A stretch of DNA of 35,114 nt from Flavobacteriaceae bacterium (GCA_018623195.1 JAAZVY010000014.1:1-35114); one strand, 5' to 3'; positions 14,366 through 23,019 are shown, counted from the stretch's first letter. Made by a program: numbers and translations. Notes: generated by a model not told the origin, from the sequence alone.

Positions 14366-16063
14366 CTAATTCGTCAGAGTTCCTAAAAGTACTATTTCAT
14401 CTTCTGCTGTTAATTTCTTGAACAAAGTTACCGGGGTTTTACTCAAGTTCGGATACTTAGAACGAGCGACTAATTTTACAGAAGATGGGGTTTGTTTTTT
14501 GTTTCCGAGATATTTTAAATACACCTTCCACTCTCCTCTTAAGTTTTGATCAATAAAGAATTCGAGACTAGAAAGGCCGAGTGCTTTGTTATTATTAATG
14601 AGATCTAAATTGGCCCAGGTGCTATAATTTTCAGTGAAATATTGATTCTCTGGATTGACAAAAAAGAGTTCGAACTCTGTTTCGGTTTCATCAAAATACA
14701 AAGTCACCTCGGTACCTGCCTCCTCTGAATCCCATTCAAAATCTAGGTCTGCAAAGGCTTCCTTATTTCGCTTCAAAAACGAATCATAGCTGCGATCAAA
14801 ATTGTACAACAGACCCTCTTCAGAAGGAGCTACTATAAACCCATTATTTACAAGATTGGTTGCTCGAACATATAGCGATAACGCTTTCTGTAATTGTCCT
14901 AGTGACTCATAGGTGTCTGCAAGGTCTAGATACGATTGTAAATAATTGGGTCGTAGCTTAAAGGCCGTCTGAAAAAAGTTCAGTGATGCTTTAAAGTCTC
15001 CTGTCGAATGAAGCCAATATCCATAAGCTTTTAAAGAAGGGGCGTGATCACCATACTTATCTAGATAGGTTTGATGAAGCTCTGCAAGCTCCTGACTCAG
15101 ATTCAGGTCATTCATTTTCTGGGCAACTGAAATCCAGTCGTAATTAGAGAATGAAGATCCCGCTCTAGATAAATAGTCTATTAGGTTCTCTCCGTCGTCG
15201 AAAGACTGAATGAGTTTAGACTGTTTTGAATCGTATAGATCGTCATTTTCAAGCACCTCATATTTGAAAAGATTGTCGTCTAGGCGTGCAAGATCAATGG
15301 GCTTTCCATCTTCTCCGACCGGATGAATGTTCGAATTCTGAGTATTGATAATGACCATTCCGCCGGCTCCAAAAGATCCGTAACGCGTATTTGCAGATCG
15401 AGACGGGATGATGGCTAGTCTAAAAATACTGTTGGCATCTAACCAAGTAGGATACGTGTCGTATAACACGTTATCAATGTCATATCCAGCTGGAATAGCA
15501 CTAAAACTAGCCGTTTCTCTCAGGAAAATCTGAGGCATTCCTTGTTCGTCATTGGCAATTTTCACTCCCGGAAATCGCCCTCGTATCATGGTTGCAAGGT
15601 CTCCGCCCGCTTGAACCATGTTCTTTTCATTCATGGTTCTAATCTGATAACTCGCAGCCTCTGTATCTAAATACCCAAAGACCGTTTTTACAATGGCCGG
15701 GTTGGCATTGTATTCTTTGTACAGCTCTTTTAAGGTTTTCTGACCTTTTCGGGTAACCACCACGTTGTCAAGTTCGGTGATTTCATCCTCTAATTGAACG
15801 TTCAGCGTTCGGGTAACATCTTCGACAACAAAAACGAGACTTCGCTTACCAGGAAAAGAGAATTGAAGACGATCGCCAATGTTAGCCATAATCTCATAAC
15901 CTCCCCGATTATCTGTTGTAATACTGGTCTTTTGAGTTAGGTTCTCAACCGTACCAAGCGGCAACGCAGCAAACTGATCACTGAGCGTTCCCTTCACTAA
16001 TTGTTGTGCAGTAAGTAAGCCACTACTAAGAATAAGAAATAAAAATAAAAACGCTTTTTTCAT
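14366..16063 (-). CDS. TonB-receptor plug domain protein with TPRs and no beta-barrel
   Basis: 565 residues. Signal peptide 1-20 (ending LTAQ). Residues 22-95 are a carboxypeptidase-regulatory-like/CNA-B-type domain of the kind that precedes many Bacteroidota TonB receptors. Residues about 135-242 resemble a TonB-receptor plug (GDLATMIRGRFPGVKI ... NVLYDTYPTWLDANSIFRLAIIPS ... GMVIINT). No 22-strand barrel follows. Instead there are helical repeats with TPR character at about 340-403 (SLKAYGYWLHSTGDFKASL, ALSLYVRAT) and a C-terminal beta-rich domain (about 450-565). A perfect -7 box lies upstream at 16084-16091. A periplasmic or outer-membrane adaptor is possible; transport is unlikely without a barrel. 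The family's function is unknown to me. Confidence 0.75.
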   Translation of the reverse strand: MKKAFLFLFLILSSGLLTAQQLVKGTLSDQFAALPLGTVENLTQKTSITTDNRGGYEIMANIGDRLQFSFPGKRSLVFVVEDVTRTLNVQLEDEITELDNVVVTRKGQKTLKELYKEYNANPAIVKTVFGYLDTEAASYQIRTMNEKNMVQAGGDLATMIRGRFPGVKIANDEQGMPQIFLRETASFSAIPAGYDIDNVLYDTYPTWLDANSIFRLAIIPSRSANTRYGSFGAGGMVIINTQNSNIHPVGEDGKPIDLARLDDNLFKYEVLENDDLYDSKQSKLIQSFDDGENLIDYLSRAGSSFSNYDWISVAQKMNDLNLSQELAELHQTYLDKYGDHAPSLKAYGYWLHSTGDFKASLNFFQTAFKLRPNYLQSYLDLADTYESLGQLQKALSLYVRATNLVNNGFIVAPSEEGLLYNFDRSYDSFLKRNKEAFADLDFEWDSEEAGTEVTLYFDETETEFELFFVNPENQYFTENYSTWANLDLINNNKALGLSSLEFFIDQNLRGEWKVYLKYLGNKKQTPSSVKLVARSKYPNLSKTPVTLFKKLTAEDEIVLLGTLTN

Positions 16064-16083
16064 GAACTTAAAATTGTACTTAT

Positions 16084-16091
16084 CAAAGATA
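16084..16091 (-). promoter_or_regulatory. -7 promoter box of the plug-TPR gene
   Basis: TATCTTTG on the minus strand, a perfect TAnnTTTG match, 20 bp before the ATG at 16063. No good -33 TTG at the usual distance was found. Confidence 0.5.
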
Positions 16092-16153
16092 ATATCTGAA
16101 GCCTACTAAAATTTGCTAAGGCTTCGTTAAATTGGGATACAAAATAGTCGCCT

Positions 16154-16654
16154 ATGATTCGGCCTGCCATCAAAACAGATCTCTCGAAGATCATTCAAAT
16201 CACTCAGGCATGCGCAAAGTATCTATGTGAGATGGGAATCTTTCAGTGGAACGAAAACTATCCGTCTCTTGAAGCCTTCGAAAAAGACCTTTTTAATGAG
16301 GAACTTTTTGTCTTAGAAATTGAGGGTGAAGTCATTGGAGCCATTGTGATATCAACCATAAAAGACGATATATACGAACCGATTGATTGGCTAACTGAAG
16401 ACTCAACAAACGGATATCTTCATCGCCTATGCGTACATCCCAAACATCAAGGCAAGGGTCATGCCCGTGCACTGCTCGACTTTGCTGAAACTCATCTCAA
16501 AGAGCTGGGGGCGGTATCGGTTCGGTTAGACACCTTTTCAAAGAATCTTCGCAATAATAAACTCTACGAGGCTCGAGGCTATAGACGCCTTGGTGATGTG
16601 TACTTTGAGCAGAAAAGTCCTTTTCCGTTTCACTGTTACGAGAAGCTTTTATAG
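16154..16654 (+). CDS. GNAT family N-acetyltransferase
   Basis: 166 residues, a complete single GNAT domain. The acetyl-CoA loop is RLCVHPKHQGKGHARALLDFAE (about 97-118), preceded by the strand VIGAIVIST and followed by the substrate-side segment RLDTFSKNLRNNKLYEARGYRRLGDV. The substrate is unknown. It is divergent from the plug-TPR gene with 90 bp between starts and is followed 19 bp later by the crotonase gene, which has its own -7 box. It has no cysteine tail like that of the GNAT in the arginine operon. Confidence 0.85.
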   Translation: MIRPAIKTDLSKIIQITQACAKYLCEMGIFQWNENYPSLEAFEKDLFNEELFVLEIEGEVIGAIVISTIKDDIYEPIDWLTEDSTNGYLHRLCVHPKHQGKGHARALLDFAETHLKELGAVSVRLDTFSKNLRNNKLYEARGYRRLGDVYFEQKSPFPFHCYEKLL

Positions 16655-16661
16655 ATAATCT

Positions 16662-16669
16662 TACCTTTG
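16662..16669 (+). promoter_or_regulatory. -7 promoter box directly before the crotonase gene
   Basis: TACCTTTG, a perfect TAnnTTTG match, ends 4 bp before the ATG at 16674. A transcript from here would be leaderless or nearly so. No clear -33 element; it may be a chance match inside an operon. Confidence 0.4.
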
Positions 16670-16673
16670 GTTT

Positions 16674-17438
16674 ATGGATCCTTATACCCTCGAGTTACGT
16701 ATAGACAATCGTATTGGTAGAATCACATTTGGTCATCCATCAAAAAATGCGATGACCAGCGAAATGTTGAATAAGCTTGCCGAACTCATCGACAAAGCCA
16801 ATGAATCGCAATTGTGCGCGATTGTGTTATCCTCTGTTGGCTCTTCGGTTTTCTGTGCAGGGGCAAATTTTGATGAGTTACTCGCTCTTGAAAATCAGGA
16901 ACAAGCAACGGCATTTTTTAGCGGCTTTGCCAAAGTAATTTTAGCTATCCGAAGATCAAAAGCGCTAGTAATTGGCCGCATTCAGGGTAAGGCTGTCGGA
17001 GGAGGTGTAGGATTAATTGCATCTTGTGATTACTGCTATGCTACAGAAACGGCATCGATTAAACTCTCTGAGATTGGCATTGGTATTGCTCCGTTGGTTA
17101 TAGAACCAGCGGTTAGCCGAAAAATTGGGGTTGGAGCCATGGCAGAGTTCGCACTGAACCCCAACGAATGGAAGAACTTTGAATGGGCTGAAACAAACAA
17201 ATTATACCAATCGGTATATTCTAGTGAAGTAGAATTAGACAAAGCCCTCGAAGAAAAACTAACCCAACTCTCAAGTTATAGTCCTGATGCATTAGCCGCT
17301 TTAAAACAATCGCTTTGGGAAGGAACCGAAAATTACGAAGAACTGCTTTTCAAGAGAGCCGAAGAATCGGGTAAACTCTCCCTCACACAGAACGCTCGCT
17401 CGATTCTTACCGCGTTCAAAAATCGTCGCAATGCATAA
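16674..17438 (+). CDS. Enoyl-CoA hydratase/isomerase family protein, LiuC-like (methylglutaconyl-CoA hydratase?)
   Basis: 254 residues, a full crotonase fold. The oxyanion-hole segments are CAGANFDELL and GKAVGGGVGLIASCD. The first catalytic glutamate of classical crotonases is replaced by Gly in GGGVGL. The second, in LSEIGIG, is present. The wording GGGVGL...LSEI...IAPLVIEPAVSRKIG resembles methylglutaconyl-CoA hydratases of leucine breakdown more than fatty-acid hydratases. This is an inference from pattern only. It overlaps lpxH by 8 bp, so the two are co-transcribed although their functions seem unrelated. Confidence 0.82.
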   Translation: MDPYTLELRIDNRIGRITFGHPSKNAMTSEMLNKLAELIDKANESQLCAIVLSSVGSSVFCAGANFDELLALENQEQATAFFSGFAKVILAIRRSKALVIGRIQGKAVGGGVGLIASCDYCYATETASIKLSEIGIGIAPLVIEPAVSRKIGVGAMAEFALNPNEWKNFEWAETNKLYQSVYSSEVELDKALEEKLTQLSSYSPDALAALKQSLWEGTENYEELLFKRAEESGKLSLTQNARSILTAFKNRRNA

Positions 17439-18216
17439 GATCACGAGCACGCTACCGGTCTATTTTGCCAGTGACCAACACTTCGGAGCGCCAGACATCT
17501 CGTCGAGTCGAGATAGAGAATTGCGCTTTGTAGAGTGGCTTGAAGGGCTTGAAGGCAAGACTGATGTGTTATTCTTGCTAGGAGATTTATTTGACTTCTG
17601 GTATGAGTACAAAGAAGTAGTGCCTAAAGGGTTTACCCGAGTATTAGGAACATTAGCCCGGCTAAGAGATAAAGGAATGACGATTTATTTCTTCGTAGGA
17701 AATCACGACCTCTGGATGGGAGATTATTTCGAGAAAGAGCTCCAAATACCTGTCTTTCATGAGCCACAGCTTTTTGAAATTCAAGGTAAACGATGCTTCA
17801 TCGGCCACGGAGATGGCCTTGGGCCCGGCGATAAAGGGTATAAACGAATGAAAAAACTATTCACTAACCCATTAGCTAAATGGTGTTTTTCGAGGCTTCA
17901 CCCCAATTTTGCGGTACGATTAGGCAGATCGGCCTCTCTTAATAATAAACTCATCTCTGGTGACGAGGATGTCACATTTAAAGGAAGAGAAAATGAGTGG
18001 TTAATCGCTTATTGCGAAGAAAAACTAAAACAGCGTTCCTTTGACTATTTCTTATTTGGTCATCGCCATTATCCAATGAAAGTGCACCTAAATGGTGGCT
18101 CCTTTTACTTCAACACGGGAGATTGGTTAAGATATGATAGTTACGCCGTTATGGAAAAGGGAGAGTTAAGTCTCAAGAGTCTTCGTTCAGACGTTAGTTT
18201 TCCTGAGATTCTCTGA
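17431..18216 (+). CDS. lpxH: UDP-2,3-diacylglucosamine diphosphatase (LpxH type)
   Basis: 261 residues. Calcineurin-like metallophosphoesterase that cleaves UDP-2,3-diacylglucosamine to lipid X in lipid A synthesis, acting on the inner face of the inner membrane. Metal ligands in order: Asp15/His17 in SDQHFG, Asp in LGDLFDFW, Asn-His in VGNHD, His in GHGDGLG, and HxH in FGHRHYP. The FDFWYEY and lid-region features match LpxH rather than general phosphodiesterases. The coding end overlaps the end of recJ on the other strand by 23 bp. Confidence 0.9.
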   Translation: MHKITSTLPVYFASDQHFGAPDISSSRDRELRFVEWLEGLEGKTDVLFLLGDLFDFWYEYKEVVPKGFTRVLGTLARLRDKGMTIYFFVGNHDLWMGDYFEKELQIPVFHEPQLFEIQGKRCFIGHGDGLGPGDKGYKRMKKLFTNPLAKWCFSRLHPNFAVRLGRSASLNNKLISGDEDVTFKGRENEWLIAYCEEKLKQRSFDYFLFGHRHYPMKVHLNGGSFYFNTGDWLRYDSYAVMEKGELSLKSLRSDVSFPEIL

Positions 18217-19891
18217 GATCTTTCAGCTGCAATTGCAGTTGGCGTTTACCGTTCCAGTTATTTTCACCAATAGTTACCAAAAGATCGACTTTATTCTTGG
18301 TGTGCTCAATCGCCTCCCCAAAACCGAAACCAATAAGGTCAAAGCCGTGACAGCGAGCCTTCAAATGTTTGCCTTCTGAGCCGATCAATCGAACCGCTTC
18401 AAGTTGAACCTGGTTTAACCGAAAGACAGGTTCAGGATTGTCAGGGCCAAAAGGCTCAAAGCGATTCAAGATTCGAAAGTTTCTTTGAGAAATAAAGGAA
18501 GGTTCGATTACATAGTCGTAGATCACCTCGGGCTCTTTATGTTCAGGCTTTAGGGTTTGCATCACCTGTTTTTCAAAGGCATCTTTAAAATCTTGGTAAG
18601 AGGACTCCTTGAGGCTTAACCCGGCTGCATAGGCGTGACCACCAAACTGTATTAAGTGCTCAGCACAGGCATCAATGGCCGAATAAATATCATATCCCTG
18701 TACCGATCTTGCTGAGGCCGCTAGATACTCTCCGCTTTTTGTAAAAACAAGTGTCGGACGATAATAAGAACTTATGAGTCTTGAGGCAACAATACCAATA
18801 ACTCCCTTGTGCCAATCAGGATGATACACCACGGTACTGCAGCGATCTTCTTCGCCAAGATCTTTAATTTGCTGAAGGGCTTCCTCACTTACCGTCTGAT
18901 CTGTGCTTCTTCGATCGATATTAAACTGCTCAATGGCCTTGGCCTCCTTTTCGGCAGCACTCAAATTATCGGTCAACATTAAACTAACGGCATAAGTGCC
19001 TTGTTTCATGCGGCCTGCCGCATTTATTCTTGGTGCTAATGAAAAATTAAGATCTGTTAAGCTAACTACATCACGCTTCGCCTGACCTAACAAGGCTTTA
19101 AAACCAGGTCTAGGATTCTTGGTGATCACCTCAAGCCCTAAATGGGCTAACACCCTATTTTCACCCATCACAGACACTACATCAGCACCAATAGCAACGG
19201 CTACCAAATCAGTTAACGGCATCAAATATTCGAGGCCTCGACCTTCACTAATCTCAATAGCTTGTAAAAGCTTAAAGCCAACTCCACATCCGCACAGTTC
19301 TTTGAAAGGATATGCGCAATCTAGGCGTTTAGGGTCTAAAACAGAGATCGCATTGGGCAGTACATCTCCTGGTGTATGGTGGTCACAAATCACCATATCA
19401 ACCCCCAAGCTATTGGCAAAATCGACTTCTTCAATCGACTTGACACCACAATCAAGGGCGATGATTAAAGAAAAGTCATTATCACTTGCGAATTGAATCC
19501 CCTGGTAAGAAAGGCCGTAGCCCTCTAGATATCGATCAGGAATGTAATACGAGACCTCAACCCCCTGCTTTTCAAGATAACTGTAAACTAGAGCTACTGC
19601 GGTAGTACCATCTACATCATAATCACCAAAGATTAAGATTCGTTCGCCGGCAGCAATAGCCTGCTTGATACGAGACACCGCACGATCCATGTCCTTCATT
19701 AAGAAAGGATCATGTAACTGATCGATTTCTGGTTTAAAAAAGGTGAGGGCGTCGGCATATGTTTTTATGCCACGACTAACGAGTAACCTAGAAAACTTTC
19801 GATCTAAAGGCTTTGTTGGGTCTTGATTAAACGCTTCGTGAAGCGCATCTACCCAAGCCGAATCTGGTTTGTCTCTTTGGGACCACCGCAT
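18194..19891 (-). CDS. recJ: Single-stranded-DNA-specific exonuclease RecJ
   Basis: 565 residues, typical length. 5'-3' exonuclease acting in recombination and mismatch repair. DHH-family motifs: FGDYDVDGTTA (88-98) with metal-binding Asp90/92/94, ALDCGV (145-150), CDHHTP (169-174) and the DHHA1 glycine motif GGHAYAAG (about 416-423). The C-terminal OB-like part is present (FEPFGPDNPEPVF). Its ATG follows the osmC stop with no gap. Its coding end overlaps lpxH by 23 bp. Confidence 0.96.
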   Translation of the reverse strand: MRWSQRDKPDSAWVDALHEAFNQDPTKPLDRKFSRLLVSRGIKTYADALTFFKPEIDQLHDPFLMKDMDRAVSRIKQAIAAGERILIFGDYDVDGTTAVALVYSYLEKQGVEVSYYIPDRYLEGYGLSYQGIQFASDNDFSLIIALDCGVKSIEEVDFANSLGVDMVICDHHTPGDVLPNAISVLDPKRLDCAYPFKELCGCGVGFKLLQAIEISEGRGLEYLMPLTDLVAVAIGADVVSVMGENRVLAHLGLEVITKNPRPGFKALLGQAKRDVVSLTDLNFSLAPRINAAGRMKQGTYAVSLMLTDNLSAAEKEAKAIEQFNIDRRSTDQTVSEEALQQIKDLGEEDRCSTVVYHPDWHKGVIGIVASRLISSYYRPTLVFTKSGEYLAASARSVQGYDIYSAIDACAEHLIQFGGHAYAAGLSLKESSYQDFKDAFEKQVMQTLKPEHKEPEVIYDYVIEPSFISQRNFRILNRFEPFGPDNPEPVFRLNQVQLEAVRLIGSEGKHLKARCHGFDLIGFGFGEAIEHTKNKVDLLVTIGENNWNGKRQLQLQLKDLRESQEN

Positions 19892-20317
19892 TTACGCGGT
19901 CTTATGATGAAAGATTGTTTCGATCTTTAATTCTGCAAATTGACGAAACATCTCCATTACACCACAATATTTCTCTACTGAAAGATCTACACAACGCTGA
20001 AGTTTTTCTTCGTTGAGCCCGCTTCCCTCAAAATGATATTCTACTCTAACGTGGCTATAGGTCTTAGGGTGCTCGTCTGTTAAATCGGCAAAGGTTTCAA
20101 CTCGAAAGTCGTCTACCTTTAATTTCATTTTATCGATAAGAGAAGCAACGTCAAGACCTGAACAACCTGCTAGCGAAGAAAGCATGAGGGCCTTGGGAGT
20201 CACTGGACTGTGTTTCTCGTCTTTGCTACCATCGTTGATATGAAAAGTTGTTCCTGTTAGACTGTTGGTTTCAAAGAGCATACCGCCCTTCCACTTCGTT
20301 GTGATATGATTCTGCAT
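19892..20317 (-). CDS. OsmC family protein
   Basis: 141 residues, the full length of a small OsmC-like protein. The family includes peroxiredoxin-like enzymes with two redox cysteines. Here Cys53 (LSSLAGCSGLDVASL) and a second Cys in VEKYCGVMEMF are both present, at the usual places. The substrate is unknown; organic hydroperoxide reduction is the common role. It directly precedes recJ with no intergenic base and lies 35 bp after rsmI. Confidence 0.88.
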   Translation of the reverse strand: MQNHITTKWKGGMLFETNSLTGTTFHINDGSKDEKHSPVTPKALMLSSLAGCSGLDVASLIDKMKLKVDDFRVETFADLTDEHPKTYSHVRVEYHFEGSGLNEEKLQRCVDLSVEKYCGVMEMFRQFAELKIETIFHHKTA

Positions 20318-20352
20318 ATTCTTTTACTTAATTCGATTCTTAAATATAGGGG

Positions 20353-21039
20353 TTAATCCTGCATTTTAGCCTCAGGGCCGATGACCAAAACAAACTCTCC
20401 TCTAGGAGCCGTTTCTTCAAAATGGTCAATCAATTCGGCAAGTGAGCCCCGCAGGGTTTCCTCATACATTTTGGTCAATTCGCGAGAAATACTCGCCGGG
20501 CGGTCAGCACCAAAAATTTCTGCACACTGTTTTAAGGTTTTGAGAATTTTATGAGGTGATTCATAAAATACTACCGTCTTATTCTGTGCTGCCAAGAGTT
20601 CGAGTCGGCTCACTCTTCCTTTTTTAGGAGGTAAGAATCCTTCAAACACAAAACGATCGCAAGGCAATCCGCTCATAACAAGCGCTGGCACAAAAGCAGT
20701 TGCTCCAGGAAGGCATTCTACCTCGACTCCTTCTGCAATTGATGCTCTAACTAATAGAAATCCTGGGTCTGAAATAGCCGGAGTGCCCGCATCGCTGACA
20801 AGAGCTATTTGCTTCCCTTCCTTTAACTGATCAACCCATTTTTTAGTGGTGTGATGTTCGTTGTTCAGATGATAAGCGTGTACACCCACACTGATTTCGA
20901 AATGATTCAAAAGCTTTAGACTTACTCTGGTGTCCTCGGCAAGTACTAGATCTACTTCTTTCAGTACGCGAAGTGCGCGAAGCGTAATATCCTCAAGATT
21001 ACCAATAGGTGTGGGTACGACGTATAGCTTGCCTGGCAT
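20353..21039 (-). CDS. rsmI: 16S rRNA (cytidine-1402-2'-O)-methyltransferase
   Basis: 228 residues. SAM-dependent ribose methylation at C1402 of 16S rRNA. YVVPTPIGNLEDITLRALR at the N-terminus, ALVSDAGTPAISDPGF and FEGFLPPKKGR are signature segments of this tetrapyrrole-methylase-fold family. The protein ends soon after GEFVLVIGP, without the C-terminal extension seen in E. coli RsmI. It begins 4 bp after a 59-residue frame and is the middle gene of a minus-strand run leading to osmC and recJ. Confidence 0.96.
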   Translation of the reverse strand: MPGKLYVVPTPIGNLEDITLRALRVLKEVDLVLAEDTRVSLKLLNHFEISVGVHAYHLNNEHHTTKKWVDQLKEGKQIALVSDAGTPAISDPGFLLVRASIAEGVEVECLPGATAFVPALVMSGLPCDRFVFEGFLPPKKGRVSRLELLAAQNKTVVFYESPHKILKTLKQCAEIFGADRPASISRELTKMYEETLRGSLAELIDHFEETAPRGEFVLVIGPEAKMQD

Positions 21040-21043
21040 TAGC

Positions 21044-21223
21044 TTATTTTTCGATTTCAGAAACCAATTTTCTTATGGTATCGATTCCCGGAGTGATTAA
21101 ATCCTCTTTCTGTGGGTTTCGCTCAGGAACGTGTTTTGACCGAAAGAGCACCCCCTCTGCTATACGCTCGAACCTCCTTGAAAAGGCGATCCTGAAGGTG
21201 AACGAAAGCGATGGTATTTTCAT
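21044..21223 (-). CDS. Small protein of 59 residues ahead of rsmI, unknown function
   Basis: An ATG-started frame whose TAA ends 4 bp before the rsmI ATG. It begins MKIPSLSFTFRIAFSRRFER. The first half is basic and aromatic; the second half (PERNPQKEDLITPGIDTIRKL) is polar with a likely amphipathic helix at the end. No domain recognised. Support: operon-like spacing, an ATG start, a TATTTTTA near-match to the -7 box at 21238-21245 upstream, and no competing gene on the other strand. It may be a small co-expressed protein or a leader frame. Confidence 0.5.
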   Translation of the reverse strand: MKIPSLSFTFRIAFSRRFERIAEGVLFRSKHVPERNPQKEDLITPGIDTIRKLVSEIEK

Positions 21224-21290
21224 GGTACAATTTTGAATAAAAATACAACCTAAAAGAAAGCCGCGGGGCTGTATCTGCGTTAAATCTTCC

Positions 21291-21298
21291 TATTTTTG
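21291..21298 (+). promoter_or_regulatory. -7 promoter box of tdk
   Basis: TATTTTTG, a perfect TAnnTTTG match, with CTG 19 bp upstream in place of TTG. It ends 18 bp before the ATG at 21317. A TTG start at 21296 would lie inside the box, so the ATG is the better start. Confidence 0.55.
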
Positions 21299-21316
21299 AA
21301 TTTAGACTCTTTGCGA

Positions 21317-21916
21317 ATGTTTTTAGAAAACCCTGTAACCCCTAATGCCCCATACGGGTGGATCGAAGTAATCTGTGGATCTATGTTCTCGGGAAAAACC
21401 GAAGAACTTATTCGCAGGTTAAAGCGAGCTAAAATCGCAAAACAGCGGGTCGAAATCTTTAAACCCTTAATTGATACTCGATATGATGAAACGATGGTAG
21501 TTTCTCATGATGACAATCAAATACATTCAACACCGGTTCCTGCAGCAGCGAATATTCGATTGCTAGCAGATGGTTGCGATGTGGTTGGAATTGATGAAGC
21601 CCAATTTTTTGACGATGAAATCGTAGCGGTTTGTAATGATCTTGCAAATAAGGGGGTTCGAGTAGTAGTTGCAGGTCTTGATATGGATTTTAAAGGAAAT
21701 CCTTTTGGCCCAATGCCTAATTTAATGGCGACCGCTGAATACGTTACTAAGGTTCACGCCATCTGCAAGCGCACAGGCAACTTGGCCAACTATTCACATC
21801 GTATTGCTAATGGTGAAAGCTTGGTGCTTCTTGGCGAGAATCAAGAATATGAACCCCTAAGTAGAGCGGCCTTTCACAAGGCAACTCAAGAAGAAAAAAA
21901 GCGCAATGATCGCTAA
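21317..21916 (+). CDS. tdk: Thymidine kinase
   Basis: 199 residues. ATP-dependent phosphorylation of thymidine (salvage). P-loop GSMFSGKT (21-28), the Mg/lid motif DEAQFFDD and [11 protein letters not shown] are those of type II thymidine kinases. The zinc site is degenerate: the first Cys remains (AICKRTG), but the second is Thr and the C-terminal pair is replaced in [11 protein letters not shown] think this is common in the phylum. ATG at 21317 is chosen over the in-frame TTG at 21296, which falls in the promoter. It overlaps alr by 11 bp. Confidence 0.94.
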   Translation: MFLENPVTPNAPYGWIEVICGSMFSGKTEELIRRLKRAKIAKQRVEIFKPLIDTRYDETMVVSHDDNQIHSTPVPAAANIRLLADGCDVVGIDEAQFFDDEIVAVCNDLANKGVRVVVAGLDMDFKGNPFGPMPNLMATAEYVTKVHAICKRTGNLANYSHRIANGESLVLLGENQEYEPLSRAAFHKATQEEKKRNDR

Positions 21917-22994
21917 AACAAGGCTTCAAGTAAGCAGAACTGCTCTTGAATATAACTTTCATTTTTTTAAAACTGCCGCTGGCCCAAAAGCTAAACTTAT
22001 GGGAGTGGTCAAGGCGAATGGCTACGGCACCGACCTTATTCAACTCAGTCAGTGGTTAGTTGAAATGGGGGCAGATGCCCTTTGTGTGGCTTACACTCCT
22101 GAAGGTATTGCGCTTCGAAGAGTAGGGATAACCGTTCCGGTTCTTGTGTTGCATCCGCAAGTTGAAGATCTAGAGAATGCAATAGCTGAAGGCTTATCAC
22201 TTAGTATCTATTCGATATCTTTTTTAGAAACTCTGGTAGCCATAGGGGCAGAACAAAAAATCGATGTACACCTTAATTTGAACACCGGGCTGAATCGACT
22301 AGGTGTAAAACCACATGAAGTCGAAAAAGCTATGGCGTTGATTAAGGCCTGCCCTGAGATCGAACTAACCCATGTAATGACCCATCTCATCGGTAGCGAA
22401 GATCCCGATTTAAAAAAGGTTACCGAAGATCAGCTCAACACTTTTGAACAAAATGTGGCATTGATAGAGCAAACACTAGGTAAGACTTTAAAAAAACACG
22501 CGCTAAATAGCTCTGGAGTTCTCAATTATCCAGACGCGAGCTTCGACATGATTCGCTGTGGGATTGGGCTTCATGGATTTGCAAACGACCCGGTTTTAGA
22601 CCAGCAATTAAAGCCGATAAGTACTCTTTTTTCTCAAATTTCTGCGTTGAGGACCGTTGAAAAAGGAGAGTCGGTCAGTTATAATCGTCAGTTCGTTGCT
22701 GAGGCCTCTATGACTATTGCTACCATACCTGTCGGTCACGCCGATGGATTCACGCGTGATTTAGGAAACGGTCGGGGCCAGGTATTAATTCATGGTCAGC
22801 TCGTTCCTGTGGTCGGAATGGTTTGCATGGATCTTTTCATGGTCGATGTAACAGGCCTAGAAGTTACCGTCGGAGATGAGGTGGTCCTAATGGGACAAGA
22901 ACTCACTGCAAGCAAATTGGCCGAACAATCGGGTACTATTCCTTACGAACTACTTACCGGAATTGGCCCTAGAATCCCTAGGCTGTTTATCTAA
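21906..22994 (+). CDS. alr: Alanine racemase
   Basis: 362 residues. PLP enzyme making D-alanine for peptidoglycan. The PLP lysine Lys36 is in VVKANGYG, the second-base tyrosine in SVSYNRQF, and PVGHADGF and [13 protein letters not shown] are the C-terminal domain signatures. It stands alone, not fused to a MurF-like ligase as in some Bacteroidota. Its ATG lies in the 3' end of tdk (11-bp overlap). Confidence 0.95.
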   Translation: MIAKTRLQVSRTALEYNFHFFKTAAGPKAKLMGVVKANGYGTDLIQLSQWLVEMGADALCVAYTPEGIALRRVGITVPVLVLHPQVEDLENAIAEGLSLSIYSISFLETLVAIGAEQKIDVHLNLNTGLNRLGVKPHEVEKAMALIKACPEIELTHVMTHLIGSEDPDLKKVTEDQLNTFEQNVALIEQTLGKTLKKHALNSSGVLNYPDASFDMIRCGIGLHGFANDPVLDQQLKPISTLFSQISALRTVEKGESVSYNRQFVAEASMTIATIPVGHADGFTRDLGNGRGQVLIHGQLVPVVGMVCMDLFMVDVTGLEVTVGDEVVLMGQELTASKLAEQSGTIPYELLTGIGPRIPRLFI

Positions 22995-23004
22995 TGTTGT
23001 ATTT

Positions 23005-23019
23005 ATAACATTTTGTTAT
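23005..23019. repeat. ATAACA-TTT-TGTTAT dyad between alr and asd
   Basis: A perfect 6-bp inverted repeat with a 3-base spacer, 10 bp after the alr stop and 23 bp before the asd -7 box. It is AT-rich and lacks a T-run. It could be an operator for asd or a weak 3' hairpin for alr. Confidence 0.35.

Noticed and set aside
21009-21236. 75-codon plus-strand frame opposite rsmI and the 59-residue gene
   Set aside because: Antisense to two better-supported frames, with composition typical of a shadow frame.
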